In this document: in pieces, positions 51,736 to 61,042 of the stretch | Layout of the letters: every line of letters begins with the position of its first letter | Numbering within the stretch: position 1 is the first letter of the stretch | Assembly: GCA_964405465.1 (NCBI GenBank) | Contig: CAYONZ010000006.1 | Location: 1-64,000 of the forward strand | Direction of reading: 5' to 3' | Length of the DNA: 64,000 bases | Source: CAYONZ01 sp964405465 | GTDB lineage: Bacteria; Bdellovibrionota; Bdellovibrionia; Bdellovibrionales; JAMPXM01 | Program-made: the position numbers and the translations under genes | The notes under the pieces: generated by a model | The model's input: the letters and a program-made list of their open reading frames with translations, nothing else | What the model was told of the DNA's origin: nothing | Database searches by the model: none

Positions 51736-53112
51736 TTACTCAGCGGTTTGATTTTTGCCGCTGAGGTATCTTTCTAACAAGGGTCTAGCATTGAATTCGC
51801 AGCCTAGTACCTTTAGGAAAATGAATACGCCACCCGTTTTTCGATCAAGAAAAACGATCTCGCGTGGGGGAGCTCGTAATTTGAAGGCTTTAATCAGCGC
51901 ACCCACCTTGATGGTCATGCGCTTTGGCAAATCGGATTGTGCGTAGTTATATGACCCTTCAAATGGTTCCACGATTTGAAAACAAAAATCCGCAAAGAGT
52001 TGATCGAGTGACTGAGGATCATTTTTTTCAGAAAAACCCAGTCGAATAGCTGCCAACTTCAGTTGCGACATGTCCTTGTTGATCGAAGCTTGCACGAGTT
52101 GTTGGTAGTTGGAACAAAACTCAGGCGAAAACTCGCGAAGCGCACCGAAATCAAAAAGTACTAAGCGATCGTCTTCACCGTTAGGGTCGATCTTGACTCG
52201 GTAATTGCCAAGATGTGGATCAGTTTGAACGAACCCCCAAACAAATAATTCCATCAAGTACAGCTCGAGGGCCGCCAACCCGAGACGATTACGTCTTTCA
52301 AGGCTCAGTGCCTGAACCTCGGGGCTATCGATAGTAAAGCCTTCGACGAATTCTGAAGTGAGCACTCGGTGCGTGCTAAACTCTGTAAGTACATTGGGCA
52401 CCACATATCGTTGATCGTGCGCGAGTGCATTTCTGTACTTGATTGTGAAGTGCATCTCCTTTTGGTAGTCCAGTTCCTGAGTGAGCATGTCCTTGATTTC
52501 AAGCAGTAAATGATCGAAATGCGGAACCTGTGGTAGGAGTTTGGTCACTGAAAAAATCGATTTCAAGGTCCTCATATCATTTTCAATTGCTTGATCGACG
52601 CCAGGATATTGAATCTTAATAGCAACCACCTGTTGTGTCGCCCTTACACGCGCACGGTGTACTTGACCAATCGATGCGCTGGCCATAGGCACCGGCTCTA
52701 TTGCGAGTTGTGCGAGTCGTTCAGCACCGAATTCATGTGCCAAAGTCTTGGCCACCACTTTCCACTCAAGTGGAGGAGATTGAAACTGCAGTGTCTTCAA
52801 AATATTATTGGCCTCAGGGGGCAAAAAGTGCTCGCCATACATAGAAAGCATTTGTCCAACTTTCATGAGGCTTCCTTTGAGCTGACCCATTTCTTTAGCG
52901 AATAGCTGCGCTTGGCTGACCAAGAGTTTTTTGGCGCGTTCCCCAGAGAGATCTTCACCCGTGAGCATTTCGCCCAGTTTGCTCTGTGCCATCTTGGCTC
53001 CGGCACTTGCGGTCATTTTGGCGAGACTAACGCCGCGAGAGAGGAGATCCGAGCGAATAGAGCTGAGCGATTTCATACCGCCAGTCTTGCGGGGCCCCTT
53101 TTTACTCTGCAT
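51736..53112 (-). CDS. ABC1/UbiB-family atypical kinase
   Basis: COQ8/UbiB-like protein kinase-fold ATPase that supports quinone synthesis and lipid balance. The family KxGQ motif is LMKVGQMLSMYG (about residues 81-92), followed by ASASIGQVHRA (Ala-rich loop), AIKIQYPGV (catalytic Lys), ELDYQKEM, QTDPHLGNY (catalytic loop) and LFDFGALREF (DFG). Length 458 aa. Single gene convergent with the ACAD gene. Whether it works on ubiquinone or menaquinone cannot be told. Confidence 0.92.
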   Translation of the reverse strand: MQSKKGPRKTGGMKSLSSIRSDLLSRGVSLAKMTASAGAKMAQSKLGEMLTGEDLSGERAKKLLVSQAQLFAKEMGQLKGSLMKVGQMLSMYGEHFLPPEANNILKTLQFQSPPLEWKVVAKTLAHEFGAERLAQLAIEPVPMASASIGQVHRARVRATQQVVAIKIQYPGVDQAIENDMRTLKSIFSVTKLLPQVPHFDHLLLEIKDMLTQELDYQKEMHFTIKYRNALAHDQRYVVPNVLTEFSTHRVLTSEFVEGFTIDSPEVQALSLERRNRLGLAALELYLMELFVWGFVQTDPHLGNYRVKIDPNGEDDRLVLFDFGALREFSPEFCSNYQQLVQASINKDMSQLKLAAIRLGFSEKNDPQSLDQLFADFCFQIVEPFEGSYNYAQSDLPKRMTIKVGALIKAFKLRAPPREIVFLDRKTGGVFIFLKVLGCEFNARPLLERYLSGKNQTAE

Positions 53113-53247
53113 TCGCGCCTCTTTTCATCGGACACTGATCTCCATGAGATGCCAGGTGCTGTTTCAGATTGCGACAGAATCGGTCTTTTCACAAGCATTC
53201 ATTTTGTATAGTACAAAAATAGAAAGAGCTGTGTTAAGCTCTGGGGG

Positions 53248-54567
53248 ATGCCGGAAAAAAGTAAGATTTCAATATTTTGGTTTCGCCGTGACCTCCGATT
53301 GCAGGACAACGTGGGGTTGAGTTTCGTTTTGGCTCAACAAGAAAAAATTTTACCGATCTTCATATTCGATACCAGTATTTTGGTGGCTCTAAAAAATAAA
53401 AGTGATCTTCGTGTGCAGTTCATTCATCAGACATTGTGTGAGCTCAATTTGAAATTGCAGCAAGTTGGATCTGGGCTCGAAGTATATTGTGGGTCGCCGC
53501 TAGAGGTTTTTTCTGAGATTTTGAGTAAACACCGAGTGTTTAGAGTGGTTTGCAACCATGATTATGAACCAAATGCAATCGACCGCGACCAAAGTGTGCA
53601 AGCGTTTCTTGAGAGTCGTGGTGTAGAGATGATGACCTTCAAGGATCAGGTGATTTTCGAAAAAGATGAAGTCGTCAAGCAAGACGGTGGACCCTATACG
53701 GTATTCACTCCATATAGCCGAAAATGGAAGTCTCAGCTTGAAGCAAGTCTCTTAAAGCCCCACAATTGCGAGCTGAGCGCAGAGAGATTTGTACCTCAGA
53801 AAAGGCAAGACATAATGTCTCTTGAACAGTTGGGATTTGAAAAAACAGATTTTATTTACCCGCCACCTGTGATTTCGAAAAAAACAATTTTGGACTACAA
53901 GAGTCAACGCGACTTTCCGAGTCAATCGGGGACAACCCGCTTGGGCGTACATTTAAGATTTGGCACTGTGAGCATTCGTCGTTTGGTGGCGTTGACCTGG
54001 TCCATTGCTGAAATGGAGTCTTGGCTGAATGAGCTTATTTGGCGTGAGTTTTTTATGCAGATCCTTTTTCATTACCCGCATGTGGTGGATCGAGCCTTTA
54101 GGTCTGAATACGACGCGATAGTTTGGCGCAATGATGAAAAGGAATTCTTAGCTTGGAAAAATGGGCAAACCGGTTTTCCTCTGGTTGATGCTGGCATGCG
54201 AGAGCTGAATGCTACAGGCTTCATGCACAATAGGGTGCGTATGTTGGCCGCGAGTTTTTTAACTAAACATCTTTTAGTTGATTGGCGTTGGGGTGAGGCG
54301 TATTTTGCAGAAAAGCTACTGGACTATGATTTGGCTGCAAACAATGGGAATTGGCAATGGGCAGCAGGTACGGGTTGCGATGCCGCTCCCTATTTTCGTG
54401 TATTTAGTCCAGAAGCACAGGCAAAAAAGTTTGATCCCGAGGCCGCTTATATAAAAACATGGGTCCCTGAATTTGGCTCGTCACGGTATGTGGCTCCGAT
54501 TGTCGATCATAAGTATGCGAGGTTGCGAGTCTTGCGAGCCTACAAGGTGGCGCTCGCGAAAAGGTGA
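53248..54567 (+). CDS. phrB: Deoxyribodipyrimidine photolyase
   Basis: Repairs UV dimers in DNA using light, FAD and an antenna pigment. N-terminal photolyase domain IFWFRRDLRLQDNVGL; the FAD domain has TRLGVHLRFGTVSIRRL, ELIWREFFMQI, FPLVDAGMRELNATGFMHNRVRM, DYDLAANNGNWQWAAGTGCDAAPYFR and SPEAQAKKFDPEAAYIKTWVPE, all consistent with CPD class I photolyase. 439 aa. First gene of a four-gene plus-strand run to 58462. Suggests exposure to light. Confidence 0.96.
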   Translation: MPEKSKISIFWFRRDLRLQDNVGLSFVLAQQEKILPIFIFDTSILVALKNKSDLRVQFIHQTLCELNLKLQQVGSGLEVYCGSPLEVFSEILSKHRVFRVVCNHDYEPNAIDRDQSVQAFLESRGVEMMTFKDQVIFEKDEVVKQDGGPYTVFTPYSRKWKSQLEASLLKPHNCELSAERFVPQKRQDIMSLEQLGFEKTDFIYPPPVISKKTILDYKSQRDFPSQSGTTRLGVHLRFGTVSIRRLVALTWSIAEMESWLNELIWREFFMQILFHYPHVVDRAFRSEYDAIVWRNDEKEFLAWKNGQTGFPLVDAGMRELNATGFMHNRVRMLAASFLTKHLLVDWRWGEAYFAEKLLDYDLAANNGNWQWAAGTGCDAAPYFRVFSPEAQAKKFDPEAAYIKTWVPEFGSSRYVAPIVDHKYARLRVLRAYKVALAKR

Positions 54568-54703
54568 CGACTGAAACCGAAAGAGACCAGATGAGCCAGA
54601 TGAGACTGAGACTGAAGCTGAGATTGAGGATGAGAGCGAGCCTACTAAGGCCAGGTACAGTGCCACGACAGATGGTTGTGCCACTGGAAGCAAAGGAGAG
54701 GTC

Positions 54704-56182
54704 ATGAGGGTTTTAATAACCGGTGCGACGGGTTTGATCGGACGAGCTTTGGGGCAAAAACTGGTTGCCGCAGGCCACGAAGTCAGAGTCCTGAGTCGAA
54801 ATAAAATTCGCGCGCAGGCTGAGTTGGGATTTCCGGCTGAAGTTTTGGAATGGCCAAGAAAGACCGAGTGGGCCACTGTGTTGTCTGCTGTAGATGCCGT
54901 CGTGCACCTGGCAGGAGAATCGGTCGCAGAAGGGCGATGGACAGCAGAAAAGAAACGTCGAATCTATGAATCTCGTGTGCTCACCACGAGGGAACTTGTT
55001 GATGCTGTTTTGCAAACTCCAAATCAAGTTCAAACTTTTGTTATGGGTTCTGCAATCGGTGTCTATGGCGATCGAGGTGATGAGAAACTTTTTGAATCAA
55101 GTGTTGGTGGTTCTCCATCAGGTTTTTCATCAGAATCTCCATCAGGAAATCCCGATGCATTTCCCGCTGGATCTCCTATTAAGGGAAAAGACTTTTTGGC
55201 AAAAGTAGTTGTGGACTGGGAAAATGAATTGGCGAGGCTGAACACACGCGCAACCATTCGCCAGGTGATCGTGCGTACGGGGGTTGTTTTAGACAATCAA
55301 GGGGGAGCTTTAGCAAAGCTTTTGCCAATGTTCATGAATGGCTTAGGGGGACCTCTGGCGGGCGGTCGAAATTGGATGAGTTGGATTGCACTAGAAGATA
55401 TTTGCCGGGTATTTCAGTTTGCAATAACGGATCAAAGAGTGCGGGGCGTGATCAATGGTGTTGCGCCTGAGCCTATACAAAATCGCGATTTTACCGCGAC
55501 GCTTGCCAAGGCTTTGCATGTTCCTGCCGCATTTCCGGTTCCGGCAGTGGCCCTCAAATTGTTGTTGGGGGAAATGTCACAGGTGATTTTGGCAAGCCAA
55601 AGGGTTATTCCTCAGGCTCTTTTGAACTATGGATTTTCATTTAATTTTCCAAATCTTAGTTCGTATCTATTTCACGCTTGCGCCCCTTTGAGCAATGGCG
55701 ATCACGAAATGATATTTGAACAGTGGGTCCCACATGCTCCAGCAAATGTTTTTCCGTTTTTTGCTGATGAAAAAAACCTTGAGAGTCTCACTCCTCCATT
55801 TTTGAATTTTAAGGTATTGGGAAAATCGAGTGAAGCAATCAATGAAGGGACGCTGATTGATTATCAACTGCATCTGCATGGAGTGCCCCTGAAGTGGCGC
55901 AGTCGAATCGAACAGTGGGAACCCAATCAAAAATTTGTGGATCTTCAGCTCAAGGGCCCTTATCGAAAATGGCATCATACTCACGAGTTCATCGCTTTTG
56001 GGGGCGGAACATTATTGCGAGATCGGGTTCTATTTCGGTTGCCACTGGGCTTTTTCGGAAGTTTAATTGTGGGGTCAAAAGTGCAAAAGGATATCCTTAA
56101 CATCTTTGCCTATCGACGTTCGCGAATGGGAGAACTTCTCGATGCCCACATTCAAAACTCCAAAAAATCCAAATCCTCCTGA
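54704..56182 (+). CDS. TIGR01777 epimerase fused to an SRPBCC domain
   Basis: Residues 1-300 are an SDR-type epimerase of the TIGR01777 (SDR39U1/YfcH) group: ITGATGLIGRAL (NAD site), DAVVHLAGESVAEGRW, SAIGVYGDRGDEKLFE. Residues 133-160 are a Ser/Gly/Pro low-complexity insert (GSPSGFSSESPSGNP). Residues about 340-480 are an SRPBCC (START/cyclase-like) domain (FEQWVPHAPANVFPFFADEKNLE, GPYRKWHHTHEFIAFGGGT). Such fusions are known. Ligand unknown. AAGGAGAGG precedes the ATG. The end overlaps cinA by 41 bases. Confidence 0.88.
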   Translation: MRVLITGATGLIGRALGQKLVAAGHEVRVLSRNKIRAQAELGFPAEVLEWPRKTEWATVLSAVDAVVHLAGESVAEGRWTAEKKRRIYESRVLTTRELVDAVLQTPNQVQTFVMGSAIGVYGDRGDEKLFESSVGGSPSGFSSESPSGNPDAFPAGSPIKGKDFLAKVVVDWENELARLNTRATIRQVIVRTGVVLDNQGGALAKLLPMFMNGLGGPLAGGRNWMSWIALEDICRVFQFAITDQRVRGVINGVAPEPIQNRDFTATLAKALHVPAAFPVPAVALKLLLGEMSQVILASQRVIPQALLNYGFSFNFPNLSSYLFHACAPLSNGDHEMIFEQWVPHAPANVFPFFADEKNLESLTPPFLNFKVLGKSSEAINEGTLIDYQLHLHGVPLKWRSRIEQWEPNQKFVDLQLKGPYRKWHHTHEFIAFGGGTLLRDRVLFRLPLGFFGSLIVGSKVQKDILNIFAYRRSRMGELLDAHIQNSKKSKSS

Positions 56183-57683
56183 CGCTCAGGGGCCAACTCC
56201 ACAGAGTCCGACTCCTCAGGATTCAGATCAGACACGTCGATTGACGGTGGCAACTTTGGCGGTTGGTACTGAAGTTTCTGACGGTCAAATCGTTGATCGG
56301 AATTCAGCCTGGATCAGTTCACGACTTGTCGAAATGGGCTTCGTTGTTGTCGAACATCGTGTGGTTCCAGATGATCGAGAACTGATGGCGCTTGCGATGC
56401 GTGAGTTAATGGCTCGAGTGGATCTCTTGTTTCTTACAGGTGGTCTGGGACCAACGTCAGACGATTTTACTCGTGAAGTTTTGTGTGAGGTGTTGAACGA
56501 GACTTTGCAATTTGATGAGATAGCTTGGACACGTGTCCAAAAAAAGATTCACTCCCGAGGAGTGAGTCTCACCGCTGATCACCGCAGGCAGTGTTACTTT
56601 CCACGATCAGCAGAAGTTTTGCTTAACTCAGTTGGAACTGCTGACGGTTTTTGTTTAAGCAAAAATAATTTACAGATCTATGTTCTCCCTGGCCCCCCTT
56701 CAGAAATTGCTGCCATTTGGCAGGAGGCTGTGATCGAGCGATTGCATCAGCAAGTATCCGCTGATGACCGCGAGGTCCTTTTGCTCTGGCGAACTATGGG
56801 ACGGGGGGAGTCGGAAGTGGCGGCCCTGGTTGAACCAATTGTAGAAAAAGTGAACTCCATTTTTGCCAGCCAAAATTTATTGCAATCTTCCCGCAAAGGT
56901 GGTGCGGGTGTTCCTTCCTCAGATTCTTCTCTAGATTCCTCTCGTTTGCTGCGTGGGCGAGAAGGGTGGCGAGTCGGGTATCGCGCCCATGCACCCTATG
57001 TCGAAGTGAAAATCTGGACAAAATATTTTGAACTTGATCAACAATACTTTGCCGAAATCGAGTCTGTGTTGGCTCCCTATCTGGTGAATCGCGATCATGA
57101 AGATTTAGCATCCGATGTTTTAGATTATTCACGATCACACCGCATTCGAATTGAGGATTATGCAACTCAAGGTTTGATGGCAGAACGCTTTGTTGTGAAG
57201 ATGCGTGAGCAAGAGACTTTTTCGATGTTGTCGTCTCCGAGTGGTAAGGCCTCCGCTGCGAGTAAGGATGGTCTAGAGAGACCCTTTCAGCTGGAAATCA
57301 TATCAGCATTGACCGCCAGTGAAGTTCCTTTGGAAAAATCTTTTCTAGCTGACTGTGACTCCTTGATTCGTCCAAGCGAGGGAGGCAGCGACGCCAGAGA
57401 GTTGCAAATAGCAGAACAAAATCAAAAACGTGATATTTTGGTTTTGTCTCTTGGGGTTGTCGCGGACCGCACTAAATGGTTGGTTCGGGTTGGTCTGGTC
57501 TCAGAAGCAATGTTGGAGTCTGTTCAATCCTCCACCGGTACTCGAAAGCAATATCGGGAGCTCTGCAGTTGCGAGGTTAGTCCGATCTACAGGGCAAGTG
57601 TTCAGAGCGAGCGCGGCAGAAAGTATATTTGCGAGCGAACATTGCAAATTTTTTTGCAAGTTTTGCGAAAGTCGATTAACTGA
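56142..57683 (+). CDS. cinA: CinA-family protein with degenerate deamidase domain
   Basis: The N-terminal molybdopterin-binding-like domain is intact: LAVGTEVSDGQIVDRNS, LFLTGGLGPTSDDFTRE (99-105) and VLPGPPSE (183-188). The C-terminal PncC-like nicotinamide-nucleotide deamidase domain is decayed: the position of the AESCTGG active site reads EDYATQG (338-344), so the catalytic Ser is lost. There is a Pro-rich N-terminal tail (about 30 residues) and Ser-rich inserts. Start ATG 56142 has GGGAGA upstream and lies inside the preceding gene, overlapping it by 41 bases. About 513 aa. Confidence 0.82.
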   Translation: MPTFKTPKNPNPPDAQGPTPQSPTPQDSDQTRRLTVATLAVGTEVSDGQIVDRNSAWISSRLVEMGFVVVEHRVVPDDRELMALAMRELMARVDLLFLTGGLGPTSDDFTREVLCEVLNETLQFDEIAWTRVQKKIHSRGVSLTADHRRQCYFPRSAEVLLNSVGTADGFCLSKNNLQIYVLPGPPSEIAAIWQEAVIERLHQQVSADDREVLLLWRTMGRGESEVAALVEPIVEKVNSIFASQNLLQSSRKGGAGVPSSDSSLDSSRLLRGREGWRVGYRAHAPYVEVKIWTKYFELDQQYFAEIESVLAPYLVNRDHEDLASDVLDYSRSHRIRIEDYATQGLMAERFVVKMREQETFSMLSSPSGKASAASKDGLERPFQLEIISALTASEVPLEKSFLADCDSLIRPSEGGSDARELQIAEQNQKRDILVLSLGVVADRTKWLVRVGLVSEAMLESVQSSTGTRKQYRELCSCEVSPIYRASVQSERGRKYICERTLQIFLQVLRKSIN

Positions 57684-57688
57684 CTCGA

Positions 57689-58462
57689 ATGTCACATTCT
57701 TTATTGCCATGGCAGATTTCTGATCGTCAGACTGAATCTTCGTCGCGCTTTCCTTATTCCGAGTTCTTTCAATTGGGCGCACAGCGGGTGTCAGCCCAAA
57801 AAATATTTGAACTGATGAGCCCTCTGCTTTCAGTGTCTCGGCAGAAAAAGATCGATGAAATCGTTGCGGGCAGAACCTATGATGTCATTCCAGTTTTAGA
57901 AAATATTTATGATCGTGGGAATACCAGTGCAGTGATGCGAAGCTGTGAGGCCATGGGCTATCAGAGCTTGCACTTGATTGAACCCAATGAAAAATTCAAA
58001 AAATCTCAACGCGTGACCAAAGGAGCCGATAAGTGGCTGGATGTGGTTCGGTGGACTGATTCAACTGAATGTGTGCACGGCCTCAAAAAAATGGGCTATC
58101 GGGTTTATGCCACTCATTTTGAGCAGGCGACTCCCATTGGAGAGGTCGATTTTACACAGCCGACAGCTTTGGTTTTTGGAAATGAAAAAGACGGAGTATC
58201 TGACGAAATATTGTCGCAGGTCGATGGCCGTGTGGTCATACCTATGCAGGGGTTTGTGCAGAGTTTTAATATTTCAGTGGCTGCAGCCATTGCTCTTTAT
58301 CATGCCTATCGTGATCGAATCATGAAGCTCGGATTCCACGGAAACCTGACAATCCAGCAACGTGAAATTTTACGTGCTCTTTATTTTTTGCGTTCATCGA
58401 AGAATCCAGAACGATTGATTCGCAAACTTCTCGAACGTGAAAATCCGCCCGAGAAGTTATGA
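57689..58462 (+). CDS. trmH: SpoU/TrmH-type tRNA (guanosine-2'-O)-methyltransferase
   Basis: SPOUT-fold methyltransferase. Motifs: NIYDRGNTSAVMRSCEAMGY (motif 1 with the Asn and Arg), ALVFGNEKDGVSDE (motif 2) and VVIPMQGFVQSFNISVAAAI (motif 3). The layout (about 50 N-terminal residues, then the core, then a basic helix) matches TrmH, which makes Gm18 in tRNA; other TrmH relatives methylate 23S rRNA. 257 aa. It follows cinA by five bases and lacks a clear ribosome site, so translation is probably coupled. Converges on the large secreted gene with four bases between. Confidence 0.9.
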   Translation: MSHSLLPWQISDRQTESSSRFPYSEFFQLGAQRVSAQKIFELMSPLLSVSRQKKIDEIVAGRTYDVIPVLENIYDRGNTSAVMRSCEAMGYQSLHLIEPNEKFKKSQRVTKGADKWLDVVRWTDSTECVHGLKKMGYRVYATHFEQATPIGEVDFTQPTALVFGNEKDGVSDEILSQVDGRVVIPMQGFVQSFNISVAAAIALYHAYRDRIMKLGFHGNLTIQQREILRALYFLRSSKNPERLIRKLLERENPPEKL

Positions 58463-58466
58463 AACT

Positions 58467-60677
58467 CTAGAGACAGGACTGACAATCTTGTCTCGGATCT
58501 TGATTAAAATGAAAAGTTTGGGCTCCGCCGTGTTCGTCGAGCATCACACGAAGATCAATGGATCGATCATTTAAGATCTTTTGAATCTGCTCGAGAGCTG
58601 TATAGATTTTTGAAAGTGGTTCTTTGCCTCGAGAGAAGTTCACTTTTTCCGTCGCTCCACCATCGAGCGTGAGCTTGAAAAAGAGCAGGTCTTCGAGATG
58701 ATCTTTTGGCAGTAAAGATAGAACCAATCCGGGGCCAACTGTTTTGAATAGATCATTCTGTCTTAGACTTAAAAATGCATCAATGCGTTTGAAATTCGAA
58801 GTCTTCTGCGAGGAATCGAGTGTAATGGTGAGTTTATCGGCAATGAGGTCAACATCTTGACTAAAGCGATCGAGACTTGATGCTGCCGCACTGGGCTCAT
58901 CTCCTGGCAGGTATGGCTTTGAGGCCGTGACCCAATTGAGATAATCTTTAGGCAGTGTTGCAAGATAGGCCCAAATGCGTTTTTTCAGCGCTTCTTTTGA
59001 CATCATTGGAATGGCGTCAAGGGCCGCCTCATGAAACACAATCTGGTAGTTGAGATAGGTGTTGCGATGGTCTTGTTGGGAATTAAAATTACGCCAATCA
59101 ATTTGTTTGTACCATTCCTCCGGAATAGTGGCTTTGACTTCGCGTTTGAAATCTTTGAGATCGTCACTGTCAAAAATCACTTCGCGAATTTCACGTTGAA
59201 ATATGAGATCGGTAAAATTTTGCGGTTTGAATTTGTCGTTGGTTTGAAACAAAATATTCAGAGTTCCAGTTGCGGCTTTGCCGGCAAGCGACCAAAAGAA
59301 TTTTCTCTCAGCTGTTTCTGCGACCGAGTAGAGAAGAAAATATATCGGGTTGCCGTCAACATCTAGCCCTCCGATCTTGTTTTTCGAGTAGAAGCGACCA
59401 AAGCGAAATGAACCAAAGCCCATGGCCATTCTAAAATTGAAGGCGTCGGTATTACTTATTGAGAATCCCTGAAAAATGCGATCGACACGTTTTTGGTCAA
59501 ACTTTTTAAATTTGTCATTTGCATATATTTGCTCTGCGGGTTCGAGATCAGAAATCAATTTCTTTTCTAGAATATTTGCTGATGCCCTTGGGTTGAGCCA
59601 GCGAAATCGATTCATGTCGAGGCGTAAGTTCTGATGCATCAGTGACTCGTAAGCTGAAGCGGCCTCGTCGTCTTTGAGGTCAAAAATATAGTCTGCCATA
59701 AAGACCCGACTTGAACGAGCCGATTCGTAACCTATGGAGAGCGGCTCAATGTCGAGAAGATCATTGAGATGGCTTTCGATGTGGTTCACGAGACGATGTC
59801 CCGCATTGTTAATTCCACTTGGAGCATTTTTGATTTCGAAGGCTTGCCATGGCTTGAGGTAGGTCACGCCGAATCCCACTTGAAATTTTTTGGGATCGCG
59901 AATTCCAATTAATCGCACTCGAATGCGATCGTTTTTTAGGCGGAAGACATCGACTAAAAAGTCACCGCTCACGATGTAATGGGCTCCAGCGGTGAGCTGC
60001 GTGGTTCCAGACATTTCTTTGAGTGTTTCAGCGCCGATCGAAAATGAGAGATTTGAAATGAAGCGAACAGAATCTCCTGGAACCAGTCGCTCCCGGGCTA
60101 TTTTTGCTGTTGAGGGGACCTGTTGTAAAAAATAGGGAAGCGTGAATGTCGCTTTGTTTTTTGCATCAGTCGGAGTTTTTCCTGAGAAAAGTCGATAAAA
60201 AACCAGTTCGGTACCTGAGCGAATGTTGAAGCCGATCGGGGTTTTTCCGCTGTCGATCAAATCGCCGGTACCTACTCCGGCACGCAAGATAAAATGATCT
60301 TCGCGCAACTGCTTGCCATCGATGTAGGCGGGTTCAACTACTCCGCGATAATCCAAGCCCACTTCGAGATGCTGCCAACTTCCATTTACAATCTTCGGGC
60401 TCATTTTAAAGACGGCTTTCTCGTATTGGCGAAGCAGTCTACCTGTGAGTCCGGTTGGTGAGAGATATTGTGATGGTCTTGGTGGCGTGGTCTGTCCACT
60501 GTCCTGAGGATTCTGAGGGCGAGAAGGGCCTACCGAAGGAGGAGCAGAGGGTGGCGTCGCGGCTTGTGGAGGAGTTTCTTCCTCCGCATTTGCCGAGGGC
60601 AAAGCTAACGTCATCACCAAGAGAGCAATGGCCATCAGGGGGAGTAGAGCTTGAGTTATCACTGCTCGAACTTTCAT
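58467..60677 (-). CDS. Large secreted protein of unknown function (736 aa)
   Basis: Not recognised. Start is ATG 60677 after AAAGGAGACC. Signal peptide 1-33 (MKVRAVITQALLPL... SANA-EE) followed by a Pro/Gln/Ser-rich spacer (about 35-75) and a long mostly beta-rich sequence. Its final residues are CQSCL, a CxxC right at the C-terminus. Many Lys/Arg/Asp-rich strand and turn segments suggest a periplasmic or outer-membrane-associated protein. It converges on trmH. Possible role in the envelope or in predation, but no evidence in the sequence. Confidence 0.6.
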   Translation of the reverse strand: MKVRAVITQALLPLMAIALLVMTLALPSANAEEETPPQAATPPSAPPSVGPSRPQNPQDSGQTTPPRPSQYLSPTGLTGRLLRQYEKAVFKMSPKIVNGSWQHLEVGLDYRGVVEPAYIDGKQLREDHFILRAGVGTGDLIDSGKTPIGFNIRSGTELVFYRLFSGKTPTDAKNKATFTLPYFLQQVPSTAKIARERLVPGDSVRFISNLSFSIGAETLKEMSGTTQLTAGAHYIVSGDFLVDVFRLKNDRIRVRLIGIRDPKKFQVGFGVTYLKPWQAFEIKNAPSGINNAGHRLVNHIESHLNDLLDIEPLSIGYESARSSRVFMADYIFDLKDDEAASAYESLMHQNLRLDMNRFRWLNPRASANILEKKLISDLEPAEQIYANDKFKKFDQKRVDRIFQGFSISNTDAFNFRMAMGFGSFRFGRFYSKNKIGGLDVDGNPIYFLLYSVAETAERKFFWSLAGKAATGTLNILFQTNDKFKPQNFTDLIFQREIREVIFDSDDLKDFKREVKATIPEEWYKQIDWRNFNSQQDHRNTYLNYQIVFHEAALDAIPMMSKEALKKRIWAYLATLPKDYLNWVTASKPYLPGDEPSAAASSLDRFSQDVDLIADKLTITLDSSQKTSNFKRIDAFLSLRQNDLFKTVGPGLVLSLLPKDHLEDLLFFKLTLDGGATEKVNFSRGKEPLSKIYTALEQIQKILNDRSIDLRVMLDEHGGAQTFHFNQDPRQDCQSCL

Positions 60678-61042
60678 AAAGGTCTCCTTTTGTGCAAATG
60701 CGCGTTTCACCGAAAAGCACCCCTTTCCATCCGGATTGGTGGTGGCATTTTCTAGCGGCTCGCGTTTTGCCGTCATGGGTGCTTGTCCACGGAATTTGGA
60801 TAGTGAAAATCCACACCACAAGCAGATAACGCAAAACGTTAAGTTGCCTAAAATACTAATAAAATAAAAAATTGTCCAGGTTTACCTGGGGTTTGTAGAG
60901 ATTGGTCTCTGTAATCTAAGGAGAACTTACAGAGAGCCGGCAGAAATGGACCATGAACGTGCGTCAAGCACCCGGTGCCAGGTCCCTTGTAGCAGCTCCT
61001 TGGTCGCATATTTGTGAAAAAAATTCTAAATTTTCTTCTGCA
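60678..61042. other. Noncoding stretch with several hairpins
   Basis: No gene seen. CCAGG/CCTGG (near 60876-60889) forms a 5-bp stem with a 4-base loop; TCTCTGTAA/TTACAGAGA (60906-60914 and 60927-60935) is a perfect 9-bp stem; and CACCCGGTGCC with AGGTCCC (60967-60986) is a partial palindrome. The stretch should include the promoter for the large secreted gene and the terminator region of the lipoprotein gene. Confidence 0.5.
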
